Positions 8,357 through 18,035 of a stretch of DNA of 64,000 nucleotides are shown in pieces. The DNA is taken from NCBI GenBank assembly GCA_023301705.1, contig JALZUE010000019.1, positions 1 through 64,000 on the forward strand, in the 5' to 3' direction. The notes beneath the pieces are model-generated. The model searched no databases, was not told the origin of the DNA, and was given only the letters and a program-made list of their open reading frames with translations. The stretch is from Alteromonadaceae bacterium (lineage in GTDB: Bacteria; Pseudomonadota; Gammaproteobacteria; Enterobacterales; Alteromonadaceae). Position numbers and translations under genes: made by a program. Each line of letters starts with the position of its first letter. The stretch's first letter is position 1.

Positions 8357-9922
8357 CTAAAAATCCTTATTTAAGGTAAAACTTACACGATTTTCGTCAT
8401 AGTTAAAGTTATCAACACTTGAACTACGATTAGTGTGCCCTAAAGTAAAAGACATATTTAATAAGTCACTAATATTTCTATTATAAGTTAAGGAGTAACG
8501 GCGAGTTAAATCAGTTTGTGTTGTTGTAGCTACATCAATACTTTGATCTGTATAACTAGATAATAAGCTAATTGTAGTTTGGTTAGATATACTTCGAGAT
8601 GCAGATAAAGATAAAAATTTCGTTAATGTTTCCGAACTATTATTATCACCTAAGTTTTCTCTACTTGTGTAACGGGCGTTCGTAGAAAAACGTGTTCTTT
8701 GTAATGTTAAAGTTGATGTCCAAGAAAATACTTTATTTAAAGAAAAAATATCATCATCAACTAACTCTAATGAAGTTACATTAATACTTGAAAGCGCATT
8801 AGTTTCAGGTTCGGACTCTAATAGTATAATACAGTCAGAAATATCGGTTGCAATATTAGTACAAAAGGTTTCAGAAGTAACTGATTCAAAATTATCTCGT
8901 GTAAATGTTCGTACGGTTTCATTATATGAAATGGTATTTGTTAATCGTCTATTTTGATGCGTAATCTGCGCACTATAACTATCACCAAAAAAGCGTTGTG
9001 TATAACCTAATTCAATCTGTGTGCGTGAACTTGGCTGCCAATTAAGAGATGCATCAGCAAAGGCTTCTTGTTCTTCTATAGTATCACTGCTATTTCCAAA
9101 GGGTTTATTATAAGAAAAATCGACAAAGAGCCTTGGTAATATTAGCCATCTGAAGCCAACACCATAAGACTCTGTTTCGAGTGACGTTGTTGAAACATTA
9201 CCTGAATTATCTTCTAAAAAATAACGTACAAAAGGTATGAAGGCATAATCAGTTATATAGCCTAATTGTACATCTACCGAACTTTGTCTAGAGTCACCGT
9301 TATTATTACTATTGTTTGATTCAATGAACGATAAATCAGAGTTCCAAAATAGATACCTAGCTGAAACACCATTTGTAGATGAAAAATTAAATGTGGTGCT
9401 GGTGCGTTCACCAATATCATCACCTGATGATGATGTTGAAAAATCTAATGTACTACTTGTTATATGGTATCTATTGTTCACATTATATAACAAACCTGTT
9501 TGATAATTTTCTGTTTGAACTGTGTCATTGAATAACAAATTGTTATTTGAGCTGGTAGCAATATTTCTCGACTGGTTTTGAATGGTTGCAGACCCGGTTA
9601 AAGATATACCGTTAGGCCATAGCTGAATCGTTCCATCTGCATCTAAAGCAGTAAAGCTTGAGTTTAAAGAGCTATCAAAGCTAAATAAAGAATAAGTATT
9701 GGTTGAAGATAATGAAAAAGAAGATGCATTACTTTCATATTCGCTAGTTAAATTAACATTAAACTGACTTACTAACCCACTTTGCTGATCAAAGCGTGAT
9801 AGTTCAAGATTATCCGAATAGGTTTCATCAATACTAATACTAGGTGTAAAAGAAAATGACTTAGCAAAACTTAATCCTGAAACTAAACTTGCCATTAAAA
9901 GTAAAGTAACTTTATTTCTCAT
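8357..9922 (-). CDS. PEP-CTERM system-associated outer-membrane beta-barrel protein (TIGR03016-type)
   Basis: About 521 residues with a signal peptide (MRNKVTLLLMASLVSGLSFA, cut near 20). The rest is a long series of alternating polar/aromatic strands, and the protein ends in NKDF with the terminal Phe typical of barrel proteins recognised by BamA. Length and context fit the TIGR03016 family of exosortase A loci, probably an outer-membrane component of polymer secretion. The frame is open to 9949, but those nine extra residues (MDIMAMVMV) come from the repetitive tail of the preceding gene, so I place the start at the ATG at 9922, where the signal peptide begins. It overlaps the autokinase gene by 11 bp, suggesting translational coupling. 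Confidence 0.85.
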   Translation of the reverse strand: MRNKVTLLLMASLVSGLSFAKSFSFTPSISIDETYSDNLELSRFDQQSGLVSQFNVNLTSEYESNASSFSLSSTNTYSLFSFDSSLNSSFTALDADGTIQLWPNGISLTGSATIQNQSRNIATSSNNNLLFNDTVQTENYQTGLLYNVNNRYHITSSTLDFSTSSSGDDIGERTSTTFNFSSTNGVSARYLFWNSDLSFIESNNSNNNGDSRQSSVDVQLGYITDYAFIPFVRYFLEDNSGNVSTTSLETESYGVGFRWLILPRLFVDFSYNKPFGNSSDTIEEQEAFADASLNWQPSSRTQIELGYTQRFFGDSYSAQITHQNRRLTNTISYNETVRTFTRDNFESVTSETFCTNIATDISDCIILLESEPETNALSSINVTSLELVDDDIFSLNKVFSWTSTLTLQRTRFSTNARYTSRENLGDNNSSETLTKFLSLSASRSISNQTTISLLSSYTDQSIDVATTTQTDLTRRYSLTYNRNISDLLNMSFTLGHTNRSSSVDNFNYDENRVSFTLNKDF

Positions 9923-10814
9923 AACCATAACCATAGCCATAATATCCATATAAATCTTTATGTGTTCTTATTGCTTTGTTAATCACCAGACCAACAGCTA
10001 AGTTTTCACTTAATGCCTCAGTTGCTTTTTTTACGTCTTCAATATATGTTTTAGACTCTTCAGCTACAACAATTGCTTGTCCCATGAAACTAGATAAAAC
10101 CAATGTTTCAGTAATGCCAATTAATGGTGGAGAATCAAAAATCACAATGCGATCAGGGTATCGTTTCGCTAATTCATTTGCTAGTGTTAGCATTTTATCA
10201 CTGGCTAATAATTCATTTGATAAGTGATGAGGTTCACCGGCGGGTATAACTTTTAAATTATCAATATTAGTATTGTAAATTATATCACTGACATTGTCGG
10301 TTTCATTTAATAAGTACTCTATTAGGCCATTAGAGTCTGGTAAACCAAGCTCTCTGTTTAAACTCGGTCGTAAAACATCAGCGTCTATTAATAAAACGGT
10401 TTTGTCTTGTTCTAATGCAATACTTAATGCCAAGTTAATCGAAATAAAGGTTTTACCTTCATTTGGTTTTGAACTTGTTACCATGACCAAATTAGAATTA
10501 TTTAATGTTTTTGCGGCTTTACCAAAAGCATTATTTAGAATTTTACGCTTAATTTGGCGACATTCATCTTTAATACTACTTCTGATGCCATTTTCAATTA
10601 AATAACCTCTACTGCTCATATCATCTAAATCAACATTGAATGTGCTGTTAGGCGACTTAATATCAGTATTAATTTCTATAGTCTTTTCTGTATTTTGCGT
10701 AGAAACGTTTTCATTAACTTGTTGACTGTTTATATTATTTTGAGTCGATACGCTAAGTTCTTGCGCTTTATTTATTAGTTTTTGTTTTGCTAATGCTTTT
10801 TCTATTGTACTCAT
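9912..10814 (-). CDS. XrtA-associated bacterial tyrosine autokinase (TIGR03018-type)
   Basis: A 300-residue cytoplasmic BY-kinase that partners the chain-length protein encoded just upstream. P-loop motifs are clear: Walker A SSKPNEGKT (114-122), Walker A' LLIDADVLRPS (141-151) and Walker B IVIFDSPP (223-230). The C-terminus is a tyrosine cluster, with six Tyr in ten residues (Y289, 291, 292, 294, 296, 298) in a YG-repeat tail. Such tails are the autophosphorylation sites that control chain length in Wzc/CapB systems. The N-terminal 70 residues are polar and probably disordered. It starts 3 bp after the chain-length gene; its tail-coding DNA overlaps the next gene's start. Confidence 0.92.
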   Translation of the reverse strand: MSTIEKALAKQKLINKAQELSVSTQNNINSQQVNENVSTQNTEKTIEINTDIKSPNSTFNVDLDDMSSRGYLIENGIRSSIKDECRQIKRKILNNAFGKAAKTLNNSNLVMVTSSKPNEGKTFISINLALSIALEQDKTVLLIDADVLRPSLNRELGLPDSNGLIEYLLNETDNVSDIIYNTNIDNLKVIPAGEPHHLSNELLASDKMLTLANELAKRYPDRIVIFDSPPLIGITETLVLSSFMGQAIVVAEESKTYIEDVKKATEALSENLAVGLVINKAIRTHKDLYGYYGYGYGYEK

Positions 10815-10817
10815 AAT

Positions 10818-12419
10818 CTAAAAAACCCTTTTTAAAGGAGCTTGAATTAGCTCAGGAAACAATGAATAACTTACAAAAAAAGCTAATATAAAAATTAACA
10901 GAATATTTGATGTAATGAATAATAATGTTTTACGCTTTTGCCATTTTTTTAGATTCATATTTTCAGCTGCTGATACAACACCCAAAATTGGAATCCCTGT
11001 TGCTTTAGATAGTTGACTAGAAGACGTTACTACTGGGTTAATTTGGCTAAATAAAAATGATAAGCCAATACCAGCAGCAAAACCAAAGACAGTAATTCCG
11101 GCAAAGTACAATGTATGCTTCGAACCAATAGGTTTTGTTGGTACCTGTGGAGCTTCTAATACTTTAAATTCAATCTTATTGGTGTTTTCACTCGCTACTT
11201 GAGCAAGTGATGCGGTTTCTTTACGGTTGAGTATTAATGTATATTTCTTTTTAATGACTTCATAATCGCGGTTTAAAGCTGTAAATTCGGCTTCAATTTC
11301 AGGTACCGTATGAATAAGATTTTGTAAGTTGTCTACTTTCGTTTGAAAGCTTTGAACACGAACCCTTAATGAAACAGCTTGGTTTTCTAATTGATTCACC
11401 TGTATTTGCATTTCTTGTAAAATTGGGTTGCTTGAAATTGTTCGGCTTCCTAAAGCATCATTTGTATTTTCATTGGCTAACGAAGCATAATATGTATCAA
11501 TTTCTTGTTTACGTAATTTTTTTAAATGTGCTTGTAACCGCTGAGCTTCTATTACATCAGGGTGTTTATCAGTAAATTTTAGTAGTAAGGTATCTAATCG
11601 TAAATCAAGAGCTTCAATACGCTTATCATAAGTAGTTTCAACACGGTCATTATTTTCAATGTTATCCGAAATTGTACTTGGTTGTGTTGAGCTATTTGCT
11701 AATTGTTCACGAGCTGAAACTAATTGTGTTTCTAATTCTTGTAGTTCTAATTTTGCTTGTGCTAAACGTTGCTTTTCAGCTTTTAATTCGGCGTAATACC
11801 CACCAGCACCAGGTAAAATATCATTATATTTTTGCTTATAAATAGTCACTTTTGATTCGGCTTCTGATAAACGTCTTTCATACTCACGTATTTGTTCATC
11901 TAAAAACTCTTGAGCTGAATCATTATCTTGCCTATCTTCACCTAATGTATTTTCAATAAAGACAGTTAAAGCGGCTTGAACAACTTTTTGTGTGATCTCT
12001 GGATCTGTAGCAGTATAAGAAATATTAAAAAAATTAGCACCTTTACCTCTTGAAAGTGATATTTTTATTTTGGTTCGTAAATTAGCTATAATATTTTCAA
12101 ACTTTTCAGGAGTATTAGCATTAATATCAAGATCGGTCATGCGAGCGATACGCTCTAAGTTAGTTCTAATCAATAAGGTTTTGGTCATTAATGAAATTTG
12201 GTTTTTAGGGTTCGTTTCAATAGTCAAACCACGTAATAACGGGCGTAAAATTGATTGTGTATCTGCGTGAACCCTTGCCGATGATTTATATATATCTGGC
12301 ATTTGAGCAACCCAAAACCAACCAACAGGACATATTAACCACGTCGCTATAATGATATAACGACGCTTTAACCATATACCTTTTAGGTAATCTAGTACTT
12401 GTTCTAATACTTCTTGCAT
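10818..12419 (-). CDS. XrtA-system polysaccharide chain-length determinant (Wzz-type, TIGR03007)
   Basis: A 533-residue polysaccharide co-polymerase of the inner membrane. A transmembrane helix lies near residues 20-38, then a periplasmic Wzz domain with long helices predicted as coiled coils (about 165-250 and 320-400), then a membrane helix near 430-455 and a further one near 500-520. The enzyme class sets polymer length and activates a tyrosine kinase; here the kinase is the separate downstream gene, as in Gram-positive CapA/CapB and other exosortase loci. It is second in the minus operon, 23 bp after the export lipoprotein gene. Confidence 0.92.
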   Translation of the reverse strand: MQEVLEQVLDYLKGIWLKRRYIIIATWLICPVGWFWVAQMPDIYKSSARVHADTQSILRPLLRGLTIETNPKNQISLMTKTLLIRTNLERIARMTDLDINANTPEKFENIIANLRTKIKISLSRGKGANFFNISYTATDPEITQKVVQAALTVFIENTLGEDRQDNDSAQEFLDEQIREYERRLSEAESKVTIYKQKYNDILPGAGGYYAELKAEKQRLAQAKLELQELETQLVSAREQLANSSTQPSTISDNIENNDRVETTYDKRIEALDLRLDTLLLKFTDKHPDVIEAQRLQAHLKKLRKQEIDTYYASLANENTNDALGSRTISSNPILQEMQIQVNQLENQAVSLRVRVQSFQTKVDNLQNLIHTVPEIEAEFTALNRDYEVIKKKYTLILNRKETASLAQVASENTNKIEFKVLEAPQVPTKPIGSKHTLYFAGITVFGFAAGIGLSFLFSQINPVVTSSSQLSKATGIPILGVVSAAENMNLKKWQKRKTLLFITSNILLIFILAFFVSYSLFPELIQAPLKRVF

Positions 12420-12442
12420 TATTTGCCTCTAAAAAGCGCTAA

Positions 12443-13087
12443 TTAAAACCATGTTTCAGGAATGATAATAATATCGCCTGGTAACATATCTACATTTGCT
12501 GAAATATCACCATTTTTTATTAAGTCAGTTATATAAACAGAATATTGTACTTGTTTACCGTTTTCTATACGAATAAGTGAGGCAGAGTTTCCATTAGCAA
12601 ACTCGGTTAAACCACCTACTTCAACCATCACATCGAGTAATGTCATATTTTCAGTATAACTAATTGATTGCGGCTCTTGGGCTTCACCCACAATGCGAAT
12701 TTGCTCACTAAATGGTCCAACAAATCGTGATACTGTAATAGTAACAATAGGATCTCGTAGGTAGGTACTTAAAATCTTTTCAAATTCACGAGCAAGTTGT
12801 GTTGGGGTCTTACCTGATACAGGTACATCTTCAACTAATGATGTTGTTATCTTGCCATCAGGTCTAACCGTAAAATTGCCTGATACTTCAGGGTTACGCC
12901 ATACAAAAATGTTTAAGCTATCACCTGGACCTACAAGGTATTCATATGAAGATATATCTTTTGTTGATGATGGGTGTAGTGTCGCAGACGGAAGAGTTGG
13001 CCCGGTATTACTACATGCATTGATTAATATGCTGGTAAAAAATAAAAAAACAATTTTTATTTTTTTATTATAAATACTTTTTATCAT
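12443..13087 (-). CDS. Polysaccharide export outer-membrane lipoprotein (Wza-like, TIGR03027-type)
   Basis: A 214-residue lipoprotein with a hydrophobic signal and lipobox INAC (lipidated C25). It has a poly_export domain (about 48-130; GPGDSLNIFVWRNPE, then FTVRPDGKITTSLVEDV) and one SLBB domain (about 130-205). It should form the periplasmic/outer-membrane channel for the exopolysaccharide. It is shorter than Wza, as is usual for the exosortase-linked type. First gene of the minus-strand operon, divergent from the priming transferase. A possible minus-strand promoter is TTGAAC-16-TATGCT in the shared intergenic region. Confidence 0.92.
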   Translation of the reverse strand: MIKSIYNKKIKIVFLFFTSILINACSNTGPTLPSATLHPSSTKDISSYEYLVGPGDSLNIFVWRNPEVSGNFTVRPDGKITTSLVEDVPVSGKTPTQLAREFEKILSTYLRDPIVTITVSRFVGPFSEQIRIVGEAQEPQSISYTENMTLLDVMVEVGGLTEFANGNSASLIRIENGKQVQYSVYITDLIKNGDISANVDMLPGDIIIIPETWF

Positions 13088-13316
13088 GGCTATATCCTAA
13101 GCTTAAAAAGGAGTTTAAGTTAATTACTGATACAAAATAACAGATTGGCTATTATTTTGACATATTAATATGCTAATTTGATTATGAAAACATTGTTTAT
13201 TATTTCATAATAATATCCGTATAAGCATAGCTATTCTTTACTTTTGTTCAAATATTTCGTCTAATAAGCGATGACTTTTTATAGTCTCATTTTTTTATTA
13301 AGGAATTGTAGTTGTA
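13088..13316. promoter_or_regulatory. Divergent promoter region of the exopolysaccharide core operons
   Basis: 229 bp between the export operon (minus) and the priming transferase operon (plus). It contains a perfect 12-bp palindrome CATATTAATATG (13161-13172), a possible minus-strand sigma-70 promoter (TTGAAC-16-TATGCT, read leftward), and an imperfect sigma-54-like box whose -12 GC is GA. The plus-strand gene has AAGGAATTG as ribosome site. A shared regulator acting at the palindrome is possible but unproven. Confidence 0.5.
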
Positions 13317-14723
13317 ATGTCGAATCCAAAATATCGTGATGTTTCGTCAGGGAGTAAATATCTTGTAATATTAGAACTCTTTGTTTTAGCAACTACTCTA
13401 TATTCAACATTTTATTTAAACGATTACTTTTCGTTTATAAAGAACGTTGATACTCCCCAAAATATACTCGCTGTTTATGCCATTAGTTTTTCGCTAGTTA
13501 TTCAACTTTCTGCGTTGGCACTGGGGTTATATAACTCAAAGTTACGCGAAGGAATACGAGGAGTTATGCGTCGATTACTTGTATCGGTAGCGGTAGCCTT
13601 TTTCTTTTTAGCACTCATTAACCCTTTTTATGGTGATAAGGCATTATCTATAGAGTTGTTAGCTGTAAATGCATTAGCTTCTTTTATAGTGATTGCTCTT
13701 TTACGTACTATTGTCGTTCGTATCGGTTTTTTTGGCTTAAACAAACGTAAAGTTCTTATCATAGGAGCTGGTAATAGAGCTTCAATTATTGAACGACGTA
13801 TGCGAAGAGATGTTGATAGACAACACTTTGATTTACATGGTTTTGTTATATCCAATGGTGACTGTAAAGATACAGGCATTAAAAATGAAAACTGTATTGA
13901 TTTAGATGTACCTTTAGTGACTTATGTACTTGAGCATGACATTGATGAAATTGTGATAGCAAATGACGAACGACGAAATAGCTTACCTGTAGATGATCTT
14001 TTTGCGTGTAAAGTTAAAGGCGTAAATATCATAGAGTTATTAGACTTTATTGAGCGTGAAACTGGGCAGATAGCTGTTGATCTAATCTATCCAAGCTGGC
14101 TTATTTATTCAACAGGATTTGCTTCAACTCATGAATTACGTGATGCCTTAGACTGGATTTTCAATGCATCAATTGCCATCGTATTATTTATTTTTACGGC
14201 GCCAATTATGTTGTTAACTATGATTATTATGAAGCTTGATGAAGGAATGAAGGCACCCATTTTTTATTGTCAAGAGCGAGTAGGTTTAGACGGTGAAAGT
14301 TTTAGTATTGTAAAGTTTCGTTCAATGCGTGTTGATGCAGAAAAGAATGGAGCACAAATGGCAAGCGAAAATGATGATAGAACAACGCGTATTGGTCATT
14401 TTTTAAGAAAATACAGAATTGATGAATTACCGCAAATTTATAACGTGTTACGTGGTGAAATGGGGTTTGTTGGTCCTAGACCTGAACGACCAGAGTTTGT
14501 TCAGGGTTTGATCAAATCGTTACCTTATTATAACGAACGTCATAATGTTAAACCGGGTTTAACAGGTTGGGCTCAATTAAAGTACCCTTATGGAGCATCT
14601 GAAGCTGATTCACTTGAAAAGTTGAAGTTTGATTTGTACTACATTAAACATAGAAGTTTTCAATTAGATTTATTAATTCTTATTAGAACAGTTGAAATTG
14701 TATTATTTGGTAAAGGGCGTTAG
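13317..14723 (+). CDS. Undecaprenyl-phosphate sugar phosphotransferase (XrtA-system EpsB type, TIGR03013)
   Basis: A 468-residue polyisoprenyl-phosphate hexose-1-phosphate transferase that would prime exopolysaccharide synthesis. Four N-terminal transmembrane helices (about 15-130) precede a CoA-binding-like domain (KVLIIGAGNRA near 145), a further membrane segment (about 280-305) and the bacterial sugar-transferase domain. Key motifs include CQERVGLDGESFSIVKFRSM (about 320-340), the DELPQIYNVLRGEMGFVGPRPE stretch (about 375-395) and PGLTGWAQLKYPYGAS (about 420). First gene of the plus-strand operon leading to exosortase A; ATG start with AAGGAA about 10 nt upstream. Confidence 0.93.
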   Translation: MSNPKYRDVSSGSKYLVILELFVLATTLYSTFYLNDYFSFIKNVDTPQNILAVYAISFSLVIQLSALALGLYNSKLREGIRGVMRRLLVSVAVAFFFLALINPFYGDKALSIELLAVNALASFIVIALLRTIVVRIGFFGLNKRKVLIIGAGNRASIIERRMRRDVDRQHFDLHGFVISNGDCKDTGIKNENCIDLDVPLVTYVLEHDIDEIVIANDERRNSLPVDDLFACKVKGVNIIELLDFIERETGQIAVDLIYPSWLIYSTGFASTHELRDALDWIFNASIAIVLFIFTAPIMLLTMIIMKLDEGMKAPIFYCQERVGLDGESFSIVKFRSMRVDAEKNGAQMASENDDRTTRIGHFLRKYRIDELPQIYNVLRGEMGFVGPRPERPEFVQGLIKSLPYYNERHNVKPGLTGWAQLKYPYGASEADSLEKLKFDLYYIKHRSFQLDLLILIRTVEIVLFGKGR

Positions 14724-14730
14724 TAATTGT

Positions 14731-15618
14731 ATGGCTGAAATTAAAACTAAATCATCAATTATTAATGCTATGACTGTTGACGTAGAAGACTATTTTCATG
14801 TGTCAGCATTTGAAAATATAATTACACCTAAAGACTGGTTTTCTTGTCAACCAACAGTTGATTATAATACACGTAAAATACTTGATCTTTTTGCTAAACA
14901 TAATACAAAAGGGACTTTCTTTATTTTAGGTTGGGTTGCAAAAGCTTTTCCTGAATTAATTGCAGAAATTGCAAATCAAGGTCATGAAGTCGCTAGCCAT
15001 GGTATGAATCATCGTAGGGCTAGTACTCAAACATATGATGAATTAAAAGAAGATATTCAGTCAAGTATTAGCCTATTAGAAGATATAACTAGTCAAAAAG
15101 TATTAGGGTATCGTGCACCAAGCTTTTCAATTGGTAAACAGAATGAATGGGCATTTGAGCTTTTAGTAGAATTAGGTATTTTATATAGTTCAAGTACTTA
15201 TCCTATTGAACATGACTTATACGGAACGCCTGATTGGCCTCGTTTTGTTCATACACGTAAAGAAGGTATTATTGAAATACCTGTGCCTACGATACAAGAT
15301 AAAGGTGTAAATACGGGTATTGGTGGCGGAGGATACTTTAGGTTATATCCTTATTGGCTTTCTAATAAGCGTATTAATCAATATTTATCTACAGAGTCTG
15401 CGCCTTATAGTTTTTATTTTCACCCTTGGGAAATTGATCCTAATCAACCGCGAGTCAAAAAAGCATCGTTTAAGTCTAAGTTTAGGCATTATATTAACTT
15501 AGGACGAATGGAAGGGAAAATTGAACGGTTGTTAATTGATTACCATTGGTCGACCATGGCTGATGTTTATTTAGATGGAACTGACATTAAAGCAAGTTTG
15601 TTAAGAGAACCAAGCTAA
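14731..15618 (+). CDS. XrtA-system polysaccharide deacetylase (NodB/DUF3473, TIGR03006-type)
   Basis: About 295 residues. The NodB-type fold has the catalytic-base and metal region TVDVEDYFHVSAFE (D17, D20), the metal histidines in SHGMNHR (about 87-93), LGYRAPSFS and a C-terminal DUF3473 part with FYFHPWEID. The family deacetylates polymer sugars in exosortase A loci. The frame is open back to 14692, overlapping the transferase gene, but I prefer the ATG at 14731, eight bases after the upstream stop codon; an internal ATG at 14770 (MTVDVED) would also leave the domain whole. It couples to the exosortase gene by a TAATG overlap. Confidence 0.9.
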   Translation: MAEIKTKSSIINAMTVDVEDYFHVSAFENIITPKDWFSCQPTVDYNTRKILDLFAKHNTKGTFFILGWVAKAFPELIAEIANQGHEVASHGMNHRRASTQTYDELKEDIQSSISLLEDITSQKVLGYRAPSFSIGKQNEWAFELLVELGILYSSSTYPIEHDLYGTPDWPRFVHTRKEGIIEIPVPTIQDKGVNTGIGGGGYFRLYPYWLSNKRINQYLSTESAPYSFYFHPWEIDPNQPRVKKASFKSKFRHYINLGRMEGKIERLLIDYHWSTMADVYLDGTDIKASLLREPS

Positions 15619-17150
15619 TGAATCAGTGGCTAAACAAATTTTCTTTGATGTTAGTGTTAGCCTTAAGTTCGTGGTTTTTAGTTTTTTATCAGGGTATTGT
15701 AACCGCAGCCAATATTTGGGTAATTTCAGATATTTATAATCACTGCTTACTTGTTTTACCCTTCAGTTTATATTGTATTTATCGCAAACGTCACCTATTA
15801 CATTATTCAGATCTAAAGCCTTCTCTACTGCCTTTACTGCCTTTGAGCGTTATTTTATTTGTACAAGTATTTGCGACTATTGGCGACATTAATATTTTTA
15901 TGCACATTGCTACTTTTAGTGCATTACCCCTAATTATTTGGCTATGCGTAGGACACCGCATCGCTAGAATTTTAGCCTTTCCTTTATTCTTTATATTATT
16001 TGCTATTCCTATTGGTGATGAATTAATTCCTTACTTACAAGAGTTAACAACAGATATTGCAGTGCCTTTGTTACAGCTTTCTAATGTGCCTATTTATCGT
16101 AATGGTTTATATTTAGACATACCTGAAGGGCGCTTTTTAGTGGCCGAAGCATGCTCAGGTATTAGTTTTTTAATTAGCTCAATTGTTTTTGGTTTTTTAT
16201 ATGCTTATATTTCATTTTCATCGATAAAAAAACGTATCATATTTATTGCTGTTTCTATTATTGTACCTATTTTGGCTAATGCTATTCGTGTTTATGGAAT
16301 TGTCCTAACCGGACATTTAACTGATATGAAACATGCTGTTGGTGCTGATCATCTAATTTATGGTGGTGTGTTTTATACAATAGTATTATTTATTTTAATT
16401 GTTATTGGTGAAAAGTTTCGTGATAAAAATTACTCTATTTCTGATGGTCAAACATCAAGAAGTTATTTAAACGGAACTAAACCAGGTTTGTTCAAGCTAT
16501 ATATACCTATCAGCTTATTGATAGGAGCAATGATAATTCAACAAGCTTGGTTATATAACATTTCAAATATTAATACGCCAATATTTACAATACCTAAATC
16601 CGCTTTATTATCAAATGTTAATCGAGAAATACGTTATCAAGATGAGAAAATACCTGATTGGAATGCAAAGTTTAATGACAGTGATATTGAAGTTACTGGC
16701 GCGATAACTACGCCATTTATTTCAATTAGCCCTGTTAATGATAACTCTGCAATTATTAATACATTTATTTCATATTATTCAGGCACCGGAGCTGAACTTA
16801 TATCGTCAGCACATCGTTTGTTCGATACTAACAAGTGGGCTCAAGTTTCCAGTAAAAATAGAATCATTAACCAACAGCCAGTAACGTTATCATATATTGC
16901 ATCAGCTAAAGGGCAGCACCGTTATTTATTACATTGGTATGAGATAAATGGTAAACATTTCAATAGCACGCGTAATGCTAAGCTTTATCAAGCCTATTTA
17001 TCATTATTAGGTCAACAGGCTAGTGGTGTGAAGGTTATACTAACCACTAATTCACAAGAGCTTACCGAAAAAGCATTTGTCATGTTTGTTAATGATAATA
17101 TCGATGCTATACGATATAACTTATATACGGCACTACAAAAAAATTCATAA
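15618..17150 (+). CDS. xrtA: Exosortase A (XrtA/EpsH) with C-terminal EpsI domain
   Basis: An integral-membrane cysteine transpeptidase/protease that recognises the PEP-CTERM sorting tail. The N-terminal 260 residues hold about eight membrane helices and the conserved triad: C179 in EACSGISF, R224 in NAIRV and H245 in ADHLIYG. The remainder (about 295-510) is a periplasmic EpsI-type domain, usually fused in exosortase A. The start overlaps the deacetylase stop (TAATG), and its stop overlaps the methyltransferase start the same way. Candidate substrates in the window are the two PEP-CTERM proteins at 54019 and 55033. Confidence 0.95.
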   Translation: MNQWLNKFSLMLVLALSSWFLVFYQGIVTAANIWVISDIYNHCLLVLPFSLYCIYRKRHLLHYSDLKPSLLPLLPLSVILFVQVFATIGDINIFMHIATFSALPLIIWLCVGHRIARILAFPLFFILFAIPIGDELIPYLQELTTDIAVPLLQLSNVPIYRNGLYLDIPEGRFLVAEACSGISFLISSIVFGFLYAYISFSSIKKRIIFIAVSIIVPILANAIRVYGIVLTGHLTDMKHAVGADHLIYGGVFYTIVLFILIVIGEKFRDKNYSISDGQTSRSYLNGTKPGLFKLYIPISLLIGAMIIQQAWLYNISNINTPIFTIPKSALLSNVNREIRYQDEKIPDWNAKFNDSDIEVTGAITTPFISISPVNDNSAIINTFISYYSGTGAELISSAHRLFDTNKWAQVSSKNRIINQQPVTLSYIASAKGQHRYLLHWYEINGKHFNSTRNAKLYQAYLSLLGQQASGVKVILTTNSQELTEKAFVMFVNDNIDAIRYNLYTALQKNS

Positions 17151-18013
17151 TGAAGCAGTTTCCTGGCCTTATTAATTCAATTTTAACGTATATTCAATTA
17201 CATGACGTAAAAGGTAAATACCGTTTTTATTTAATAACGCGTCAGCTTTTTAAACATTTCGTTTTACGTTATCAAGTAGGTAAAAAAACGTTTTATGTAC
17301 CTTATGATCAGTGGTGTTTTTGGTGTCATTATGGGCCTAACAATTACTATTTAGATGAAATGTTACCGTTTGCTAACATGATCAATCAAAAGCTATCAAC
17401 CTTTGATTTTATTGATTTAGGTGCCGATATAGGCACTGTTTCGGCATTAATGAAAAAACATTGTCAGGCTTTTAATCAGGTTATTGCGGTAGAACCTAAC
17501 CCATCATCATTTAATATTTTACAACAAAACTTAATGCAAAACGCATGGGTATTTAATTGTGCGGTTTCTGACTTTAATGGCCATTGTCAGTTTAATATGA
17601 AATCACAGCAAAGCAGTGATCATGAAGGTTATATCGACCCTTTTCAAATAGGTAAAACACCTGTCTACAGCTTAGATACACTAATTGAAGAAAAGCATAT
17701 TATACTTGCTGATGAAGTCGTCATTAAAATAGATGTTGAAGGGCAAGAACAGGCGGTATTCAAAGGGGCAAAACACACCATTCAAACCGCTAAAAAAGTA
17801 ATGGTATTACTTGAACTACACCCTGATACATTAAAGCGAGATAAATTAACGCCTGAATTAATTTTTCAACAAGCGAACCAGTTAGCAAATTTTACTTGGT
17901 TTGTTCCCCTGTTAAATAATGCTCAAGTAGACATAAATCAAAAGTTTTTTGAGCAATTTCCTTTACAGCAATATGATGTTATTGGTTATGCTGATAATAC
18001 AAAGCTGTATTAA
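17150..18013 (+). CDS. FkbM-family SAM-dependent methyltransferase
   Basis: A 287-residue class I methyltransferase. Motif I reads FIDLGADIGTVS (about 84-95; most FkbM proteins have GANIG), followed by AVEPNPSSF (motif II region) and VVIKIDVEGQEQAVFKGA (about 182-199), the signature FkbM segment. Family members O-methylate sugars or peptides, so a methylated residue in the exopolysaccharide is the likely product. Translationally coupled to exosortase A by TAATG. End of the plus operon; the next gene converges 22 bp away. Confidence 0.85.
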   Translation: MKQFPGLINSILTYIQLHDVKGKYRFYLITRQLFKHFVLRYQVGKKTFYVPYDQWCFWCHYGPNNYYLDEMLPFANMINQKLSTFDFIDLGADIGTVSALMKKHCQAFNQVIAVEPNPSSFNILQQNLMQNAWVFNCAVSDFNGHCQFNMKSQQSSDHEGYIDPFQIGKTPVYSLDTLIEEKHIILADEVVIKIDVEGQEQAVFKGAKHTIQTAKKVMVLLELHPDTLKRDKLTPELIFQQANQLANFTWFVPLLNNAQVDINQKFFEQFPLQQYDVIGYADNTKLY

Positions 18014-18035
18014 AAACACTATTAACGTTCCATTA

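Noticed and set aside
9923-9949. Longer start of the outer-membrane protein (MDIMAMVMV)
   Set aside because: These residues come from the kinase tail repeat read in another frame; the signal peptide starts at 9922.
13146-13160. Sigma-54-like box (TGGCT...TTGA) before the priming transferase
   Set aside because: The spacing fits, but the -12 GC is GA. That base is close to essential, so I did not list it as a promoter.
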